Positions 6,072 through 10,409 of a stretch of 10,409 nucleotides of DNA are shown here, piece after piece (the first letter of the stretch is position 1; each line of letters begins with the position of its first letter). The stretch is from Hyphomicrobiales bacterium (lineage in GTDB: Bacteria; Pseudomonadota; Alphaproteobacteria; Rhizobiales; Beijerinckiaceae), in contig JAGWKJ010000064.1 in the NCBI GenBank assembly GCA_028865375.1, positions 1-10,409 on the forward strand, given 5' to 3'. A model generated the notes under the pieces. The model saw nothing but the letters and a program-made list of their open reading frames with translations. It made no database searches and was not told the DNA's origin. The position numbers and the translations under genes were made by a program.

Positions 6072-6983
6072 TCAGCCCCGCCGGCGATAGTTCGCGCCGG
6101 GCGTCGCCTCGCCGTCGGCTTCGGCGAGGCCGCGCGCGACGAGGTCTTCGAGGTGCGCGAAGGTCGTCAGGCGCGCGGCGGGCGCCAGTGCGGGGGCGAG
6201 GCCATCGTAGAGCCTCGCGACGATGGCCGCGACGGTCGCGTCGCCCGCGCCGAGCCGTTCGAGGATCGCCGCCTCGCGTTGGCGGCGATGGTGAAGCAGC
6301 GCGCGGACGTAGCGGGCGGGCTCGCGCACGGGGCCGCCGTGCCCCGGCCAATAGGTCGTCTCGCCGCGCGCGCGCAAGGCCTCGAGCGAAGCGAGATAAT
6401 CGCCCATCGAACCGTCGGGCGGCGCCACGACGCTGGTCGACCATGCCATCACGTGATCGCCCGAGAACAGCGAATCGCCCTGCGCGTGGGCGAAGCAGAG
6501 ATGGTTGGCCGCGTGGCCCGGCGTCGCGACGGCCTCGAAGGAATAGCCCTCGCCGCGCAGGACGTCGCCGTCGGCGAGGATGCGGTCGGGCGCATGATCC
6601 GGGTCGTGGGCCGCGTCCAGCCCTCCGGCGGCGCCGGGATGGCGCGGCCGGTGCGGCGCGCAGCCGACGATCTCGGCGCCCGTCGCCGCGGCCAGCCGGC
6701 GCGCGGCCGGTGAATGGTCGCGATGCGTGTGGGTGACCAGGATATGGGCGATCCGCTCGCCCTCGGTCGCGGCGATCAGGGCGGCGACGTGCGCCGGATC
6801 GTCGGGACCGGGATCGACGACCGCGACGATTCCGCGGCCGACCACGTAGGTGCAGGTCCCCGTATGCGTGAATGGCGACGGATTGGGCGCGACCATGCGG
6901 CGGACGCCCGCCGCCACTTCGCGCAGGACGCCCGCCGACACGTCGGCGGCGGCGACCAGCTCGTCGGCTCGATCTCCGTCCAA
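6072..6983 (-). CDS. Metallo-beta-lactamase-fold hydrolase (LACTB2-like)
   Basis: This is a cytoplasmic metal-dependent hydrolase of the MBL superfamily. The 303-residue product opens with the subgroup pattern NPSPFTHTGTCTYVVG (34-49), where the second Thr-x-Thr position is Cys instead of the common Asn. Metal ligands are complete: H85-x-H87-x-D89-H90, H157 in TPGHAANH, D176 in FSGDH and H215 in WPGHGGP. A C-terminal region (about 235-303) fits the winged-helix tail of LACTB2-like proteins. The start is a TTG at 6983: no ATG or GTG lies between it and an in-frame stop at 7025-7023, the family core needs about 20 residues before it, and GGAGG sits five bases upstream. An in-frame GTG at residue 15 is a weaker alternative. 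It diverges from bioY. The substrate (RNA, thioester or other) cannot be read from sequence. Confidence 0.9.
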   Translation of the reverse strand: MDGDRADELVAAADVSAGVLREVAAGVRRMVAPNPSPFTHTGTCTYVVGRGIVAVVDPGPDDPAHVAALIAATEGERIAHILVTHTHRDHSPAARRLAAATGAEIVGCAPHRPRHPGAAGGLDAAHDPDHAPDRILADGDVLRGEGYSFEAVATPGHAANHLCFAHAQGDSLFSGDHVMAWSTSVVAPPDGSMGDYLASLEALRARGETTYWPGHGGPVREPARYVRALLHHRRQREAAILERLGAGDATVAAIVARLYDGLAPALAPAARLTTFAHLEDLVARGLAEADGEATPGANYRRRG

Positions 6984-7075
6984 TCGCCCCTCCGGCGTCC
7001 TTGTTCGCCATACGAGGCGACCTTATAGAGCGTTCCGGCCCCGCCGCATCGGCGGGCGTTCGCTTGGAGACGACG
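6984..7075. promoter_or_regulatory. Divergent promoter region of the MBL hydrolase gene and bioY, with a partial BioR-like box
   Basis: In this 92-bp region a plus-strand promoter for bioY could be TTGTTC (7001-7006) and TATAGA (7024-7029), spaced 17 bp. Overlapping it, TTATAGAGCG (7023-7032) matches seven of ten positions of the BioR operator reported for alphaproteobacteria (TTATMKATAA); only the left half is good. Biotin control of bioY through BioR is therefore possible but not established. The minus-strand ribosome binding site for the TTG start of the hydrolase is the GGAGGGG at 6994-6988. Confidence 0.4.
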
Positions 7076-7660
7076 ATGCGCGACGCCAGCTCGACAGCCC
7101 TGCCCGCCCTCCTGCCGAAGGGCGCGGTCGCGCCTTGGGCGTCGCGCGCGGCGCTGGCATTGGCCGGCACGGCCGCGCTCGCCCTCTCGGCCAAGGTGCA
7201 AGTGCCGTTCTACCCCGTCCCGATGACCATGCAGACGCTGGTCGTGCTGGCGATCGGCGCGACCTATGGATTGCGCCTCGCCACCGCGACGCTGGCGCTC
7301 TATCTCGCCGAGGGGTTCCTCGGCCTGCCGGTGTTCGCCGGCGCGGTCGCAGGTCCGGCCTACATGGTGGGTCCCACCGGCGGCTACCTGATCGGCTTCC
7401 TCGCCGCCGCCGCCGCGCTCGGTTTCGCCGCGGATCGCGGATGGCTGCGCCGCGCGCCGTCCTCGCTCGGCTGGCTGGCGGGCGCCCACGCGCTGGTGTT
7501 CGCATTCGGCTTCGCGTGGCTGGCCCGCCTGATCGGCCCGCAAAAGGCCTGGATCGCCGGCGTCGCGCCGTTCTATGCGGCGACCGCCCTCAAGACCGTG
7601 TTGGCTTGGATGGGATCGATCGGCTGGACGGCCTGGATCGACGGGCGCGCGCGCGGTTGA
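7076..7660 (+). CDS. bioY: Biotin transporter S component BioY
   Basis: BioY is the membrane-embedded, biotin-binding component of an ECF-type transporter. It works with the energising module BioMN or a shared ECF module, and in some bacteria takes up biotin alone. The 194-residue product is all hydrophobic segments (about six) and carries the family signatures VPFYPVPMTMQTL (42-54), LYLAEGFLGLPVFAG (80-94) and GPTGGYLIGF (102-111). The ATG at 7076 has GGAGA five bases upstream; the open frame further upstream is not used. No bioM or bioN gene is next to it, so it is a stand-alone bioY here, which is common in alphaproteobacteria. The gene on the other side of the promoter region is an MBL hydrolase, not a biotin gene. 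A partial BioR-like box lies in the promoter. The identification is secure. Confidence 0.95.
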   Translation: MRDASSTALPALLPKGAVAPWASRAALALAGTAALALSAKVQVPFYPVPMTMQTLVVLAIGATYGLRLATATLALYLAEGFLGLPVFAGAVAGPAYMVGPTGGYLIGFLAAAAALGFAADRGWLRRAPSSLGWLAGAHALVFAFGFAWLARLIGPQKAWIAGVAPFYAATALKTVLAWMGSIGWTAWIDGRARG

Positions 7661-7675
7661 GCGGACGCCGCCCGT

Positions 7676-7936
7676 TCAATCGACGCGCACCGGATTGGCG
7701 ACCGCGGCCGCGCGGCTGTGCATGAAATGCGGCGCTTCGACGCCGAGGCCGGACGCGAGGCCGGGCGCCGCGCCGGGGACGCGGCCGAGACCGACGAAGG
7801 CGACGGCGCCCAACGCCGCGGACAGGACCGCGGCGAACCAGAACCGGCGGCGCGCGTCCGTCACGAGGTCCTCCGCCGCGAAAGCGAATCCCTCTTCCCC
7901 GACGATCCGTTCGTCCAAAGTCCCCATGGCGCCCAT
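7676..7936 (-). CDS. Small single-span membrane protein, hypothetical
   Basis: I do not recognise this 86-residue protein. It has an acidic N-terminal stretch (TLDERIVGEEGFAFAAEDL, about 5-23), a short basic turn (DARRRFW), one hydrophobic segment (about 31-52) and a Gly/Ala/Pro-rich tail that ends AANPVRVD-like after a HFMHSR patch. The basic residues before the membrane segment suggest an inside N-terminus and a periplasmic tail. The frame opens at ATG 7951, but the ATG at 7936 is preferred because GGAGGAGG lies exactly five bases before it. Codon use has high third-position GC like its neighbours, and this ribosome binding site is one of the best in the window, so I consider it real. It converges with bioY, 15 bases between stops. 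A spaced inverted repeat (7955-7982) lies 18 bases upstream of its start. Confidence 0.65.
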   Translation of the reverse strand: MGAMGTLDERIVGEEGFAFAAEDLVTDARRRFWFAAVLSAALGAVAFVGLGRVPGAAPGLASGLGVEAPHFMHSRAAAVANPVRVD

Positions 7937-8095
7937 GACGCCCTCCTCCATCGCGGAAACGAGCGACCCTTCCGCCGTTTCCTTATGGACTTATGTAGTT
8001 GCACCTAGAATGAACGAAGGTGCGCCCGCGCACGTTTCGAGTCCGCACGGTGAAATTTTCGTGACCGAAGCCCATTGAAAGCCCGGAGAGCCGCC
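7937..8095. promoter_or_regulatory. Divergent promoter region with spaced inverted repeat, upstream of the pseudoprotease gene
   Basis: This 159-bp region lies between the small membrane protein gene and the exported protein gene. On the plus strand, TAGAAT (8006-8011) is a five-of-six -10 match; the -35 seventeen bases upstream (TTATGG, 7983-7988) is poor. A perfect inverted repeat GGAAACG (7955-7961) and CGTTTCC (7976-7982), with a 14-bp spacer, places its half-sites 21 bp apart, two helical turns. It could be an operator serving both genes or a hairpin in the leader of the small gene. Confidence 0.4.
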
Positions 8096-9151
8096 TTGAA
8101 GCCTTTCGCCGTCGCCGCCATCGCATCGCTCGGCCTGCTCGCGCCCGCCTTTGGCGCGGCAATGCCCAAGAGCAGGCCCGCGCCCAAACCAGACCCGACC
8201 CTGATCGCGGCGGGCGACGCGCGATTCGCTTCGCTGGTGCGGGTGACGGCGGGCGGCCGCGGCTGCGCCGGCGCCTTGGTCGCGCCCGATCTCGTGTTGA
8301 CCGCCGCCCATTGCGTCGCGGCCGCGGCCGACGATCCGACGAAAGCCAAGGTGCATTTCGTCCTCGACCTGCGAAAACTCGACCCCAAGTCGCCTGCGAC
8401 CTCGCGCGACGTGACCGAAGTCGACGCCAACGCGCTCGATGCCGGCCCGATCCTGCGCTCCCTGCCCGCCGGCCTCGGAATCGCCGACGTGGCGTTGCTC
8501 CGGCTCGACCTGCCCGCGCCCGACGGCGCCGTTCCGGCACGGCTCGATCCCGCCGCCGCCGCCAAGGCGGTCGCGTCAAAGGCGAAGGTATTCGCGCTGG
8601 GCTATGCCGGCCCGTTCGCGCGCGCCGCGGAGGCGATCTTGGTCGCCGGCCCCGGCGGCGCGCTGCGCGGCGCCTTGCGGCCGGCCGCGCGCGCGGCCTG
8701 CGCCATCGACGCCGGCGGGCCGGTCGTGGGCGTCGACGACAAGGGCGCGGCCTATCTCGTCGCCATCGATGCCGGCGGGCTCGGCTGCGGCAGGCCGGCC
8801 GAAGTCGCGCCGTTCGCCGCCAATCGCGATTGGCTCGCCGAGACGGCGGCGCTGTCGGGGCTGTCGCTCGTCGTGCCGGCGCTGGCAGACGACCCGGGCG
8901 CGTGCGCGAAGGTGGCGATGGACATCGAAGGCGAGCCCGGCAAGCAATCCTTCGTCTTCAAGCTGACGAACGGCTGCGCGGCCGCGGTCGCCTGCCAAGT
9001 GCGCGGCTGGACCGTGCCGCAGGAGAAGAAGATCGCCTTCTCGCTCGCGCTGAAGGCGGCGGCCGGCGCCGAGGCGACCGGCAAGCTCCCCGGGGCCAAT
9101 CCTCACGACGAGGAATTTCACGCGGCATATTGCTCGGCGGCGACGCCCTAA
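8096..9151 (+). CDS. Exported chymotrypsin-fold protein with Ser-to-Ala active site (pseudoprotease)
   Basis: This is a trypsin-like (S1 fold) protein of 351 residues that probably lacks peptidase activity. A Sec signal peptide is seen at 1-22 (MKPF, hydrophobic core, then PAFGAA). The fold is shown by GCAGALVAPDLVLTAAHC (His72, with Cys57 and Cys73 in the Cys42-Cys58 positions), IADVALLRLD (Asp131), and CAIDAGGPVVG then GLGCGRP (Cys202 and Cys231 in the Cys191-Cys220 positions). The nucleophile position of GDSGGP reads Ala206, encoded by GCC at 8711-8713. The oxyanion-hole Gly-Asp pair is Ile-Asp. A C-terminal beta-rich region with four cysteines (about 265-351) is added, of no family I recognise. 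The start is a TTG at 8096 with GGAGAG five bases before it; an upstream TTG at 8075 would place charged residues before the signal. It may bind rather than cut its target. Fold secure, loss of activity inferred. Confidence 0.85.
   Translation: MKPFAVAAIASLGLLAPAFGAAMPKSRPAPKPDPTLIAAGDARFASLVRVTAGGRGCAGALVAPDLVLTAAHCVAAAADDPTKAKVHFVLDLRKLDPKSPATSRDVTEVDANALDAGPILRSLPAGLGIADVALLRLDLPAPDGAVPARLDPAAAAKAVASKAKVFALGYAGPFARAAEAILVAGPGGALRGALRPAARAACAIDAGGPVVGVDDKGAAYLVAIDAGGLGCGRPAEVAPFAANRDWLAETAALSGLSLVVPALADDPGACAKVAMDIEGEPGKQSFVFKLTNGCAAAVACQVRGWTVPQEKKIAFSLALKAAAGAEATGKLPGANPHDEEFHAAYCSAATP
8701..8780 (+). repeat. Imperfect 20-bp direct repeat spanning the active-site codon of the pseudoprotease
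   Basis: The 20 bases at 8701-8720 recur at 8761-8780 with one silent difference (GAC versus GAT). They are exactly 60 bases apart, so in frame, and both encode AIDAGG. The first copy sits where a protease has GDSGG, the second where it has the strand before GCG. Confidence 0.6.
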
Positions 9152-9176
9152 CGCGTTGCGTTCCCGCCGTCGGGCA

Positions 9177-10409
9177 TCACCCCGCCGGCCGCCGGTGCGC
9201 GACGATGGCGTCCGCCGCCTTGCCGACGAGCTCGGCCAAGTGGTCGAACCGCGCCGAGTAATCGCCGACGCCGGCGGTCGCCGAGCGCAGCTCGACCACG
9301 AAGCCTTCCATCTCCGATTCCGGCACCAGCGCGCGCAGCGTGTCCCAGCCCTCCCAGCCCTCGCGCGGCTCGAAACCGAGGATCTGGCCGCGGCGTCCCG
9401 ACACGATCTGGCTGGCGCGCGAGATCGTCTCTGACGGCGCGTGGACGTCGAGCGCCAGGATCGGTTCGAGCAGGATCGGCCGCGCCTTGACGAGCGCCTC
9501 CGACACGGCGAGCCGGCCGGCGGCGCGGAACGCCATGTCGGAGGAATCGACCGGATGGTGCGAGCCGTCGACCAGCGTGGCGGCGAGGTCCACCACGGGA
9601 AATCCGAGCGGCCCCTTGCCGAGGCCGTCGCGCACGCCAGCCTCGACCGACGAGAAATATTGCCGTGGCACCGCGCCGCCGTGCACCGCCTCCTCGAACC
9701 GGAAACCCTCGCCGCGCGCCAGCGGCCGGAAGTCGACGACCACGTCGGCGAACTGGCCGTGCCCGCCGGTCTGCTTCTTGTGGCGCGCGCGGACGTGGGC
9801 GGGATCGCGGATCGATTCGCGATAGGCGACCGAGGGCTTCCGCGCGCCCACCGAGACGCCGTAGCGCGAATCCAGCCGCTCCAGCGCGACGCGAAGGTGC
9901 ATCTCGCCGCGGCCGGCGAGGCGCAACTCGCCCGCCTCCGCGTCGTTGAGGAGGACGAGGCCGGGATCCTCGTCGGCGAGCTTGGCGATTGCGGCGGCCA
10001 CCCGCACTTCGTCCTTGCGGTCCTTCACGTCGAGCGCGACCGCGTGGACCGGCGGCACGGCGCGCCGCGGCGACGGTTGCGCGGGGGCGGCCTTGCCCTC
10101 GGCGAAGGCGTCGCCGGTGGCGATCCGTTCGAGCTTGGCGAAGGCGGCCGTCTCGCCGTCGGCCGCGCGCTGCGAGCGCGCGAGCGAGGCGCCCACGAAC
10201 TTCGACAGCCCGGCGATCCGGTCCTCGGCGCCCGAGGGTCCGGTCACGGTCGCGCCCTCGGAGAACGTCCCGCGCAGCACGCGCGCCACCGTGACCTTGC
10301 CGCCATGCGCGGTGTGCAGGGTGCGGATCGCGTGGGCGAGCGGCGGGCCTTCGGCGGCGATGCCGAGCCGCGCGCGCGTCGCGGCGATGCCCGCCGCCTC
10401 GTGACGAAA
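9177..10409 (-). CDS. Elongation factor G-like protein (C-terminal 410 residues)
   Basis: This is a translation-factor GTPase paralogue related to EF-G; the GTPase domain lies beyond the right edge, and the frame stays open to the last base (10409). Visible are the end of domain II (LRTLHTAHGGK then ARVLRGTFSEGATVTGP), domain III (DEDPGLVLLNDAEAGELRL, then GRGEMHLRVALERL), domain IV (AYRESIRDP, HKKQTGGHGQFADVVVDF, FSSVEAGVRDGL) and domain V (RPILLEPILALDVHAP, then RRGQILGFE). The KQTGGHGQFA segment corresponds to the K/RQ.GG.GQ loop of canonical EF-G, but the divergence from FusA and the Ala-rich linker (about 80-115) mark the EF-G-like paralogue group common in alphaproteobacteria, whose exact role is unsettled. 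The true start is not in the window. It converges on the pseudoprotease gene with 25 bases between stops, and I see no terminator there. Confidence 0.92.
   Translation of the reverse strand, partial: FRHEAAGIAATRARLGIAAEGPPLAHAIRTLHTAHGGKVTVARVLRGTFSEGATVTGPSGAEDRIAGLSKFVGASLARSQRAADGETAAFAKLERIATGDAFAEGKAAPAQPSPRRAVPPVHAVALDVKDRKDEVRVAAAIAKLADEDPGLVLLNDAEAGELRLAGRGEMHLRVALERLDSRYGVSVGARKPSVAYRESIRDPAHVRARHKKQTGGHGQFADVVVDFRPLARGEGFRFEEAVHGGAVPRQYFSSVEAGVRDGLGKGPLGFPVVDLAATLVDGSHHPVDSSDMAFRAAGRLAVSEALVKARPILLEPILALDVHAPSETISRASQIVSGRRGQILGFEPREGWEGWDTLRALVPESEMEGFVVELRSATAGVGDYSARFDHLAELVGKAADAIVAHRRPAG

Noticed and set aside
5590..7194. A 534-codon minus-strand frame over the DUF1499 and MBL genes
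   Set aside because: Low-complexity Arg/Ala product out of frame with the MBL hydrolase, whose metal-binding residues are complete in another frame.
7955..7979. EcfG (general stress) promoter with GGAAAC and CGTT
   Set aside because: The first box is not GGAAC and the spacing is 15, not 16-17; the symmetry of the inverted repeat explains both boxes. Kept only as an alternative.
7718..8008. A 96-codon plus-strand frame opposite the small membrane protein gene
   Set aside because: Charged, low-complexity product without a ribosome binding site; the minus-strand frame has a strong one and a clear membrane segment.
8311..9261. A 316-codon plus-strand frame inside the pseudoprotease gene
   Set aside because: Arg-rich shadow of a gene with a signal peptide and S1 motifs in another frame.
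1..10409. Mobile element, CRISPR array, tRNA/rRNA or defence island
   Set aside because: No transposase, integrase, terminal repeats, regularly spaced repeats or RNA gene signatures were seen; all genes fit chromosomal housekeeping or conserved families.

Overview
The window looks like chromosomal core DNA from a high-GC alphaproteobacterium. The grounds are the clpP-clpX order, a MucR/Ros-family regulator with its typical zinc-finger core, an alphaproteobacterial-type protease II, an EF-G-like paralogue, and strong G/C preference at third codon positions in every real gene. An order such as Hyphomicrobiales or Rhodospirillales is plausible, but the sequence alone does not settle it. I see no mobile element, CRISPR array, tRNA or rRNA, and no gap of more than 300 bases without a gene.

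Layout. On the left, the minus strand carries clpP followed by the 5' part of clpX, whose remainder lies outside the window. Together these make the ClpXP protease. Diverging from clpP is a plus-strand gene for a conserved hypothetical protein with two membrane segments. Its 3' end overlaps the convergent ptrB (protease II) by 46 bp. ptrB sits directly behind msrB on the minus strand, and the msrB stop codon lies within the ptrB ribosome binding site, so the two look like a coupled operon. A 237-bp, locally AT-rich regulatory region separates msrB from the divergent mucR. mucR ends in a strong double-hairpin terminator, followed by a DUF1499 membrane protein gene.

Right half. A metallo-beta-lactamase-fold hydrolase (minus strand, TTG start with a strong ribosome binding site) is divergent from bioY, the biotin-transporter S component. 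The shared promoter region holds a partial match to a BioR box. Convergent with bioY is a small gene for a one-membrane-span protein. Across a 159-bp region with a spaced inverted repeat is a plus-strand gene for an exported chymotrypsin-fold protein. It keeps the catalytic His and Asp and the typical cysteines, but the nucleophilic Ser is replaced by Ala, so it reads as a secreted pseudoprotease. The window ends in the 3' part of an EF-G-like translation-factor paralogue on the minus strand.

Taken together, the left half is biased to protein quality control (ClpXP, protease II, MsrB), and the rest is regulation and housekeeping. I did not find a convincing undescribed multi-gene system. The most unusual item is the Ser-to-Ala chymotrypsin-like protein. 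Several intergenic inverted repeats are candidate operators.
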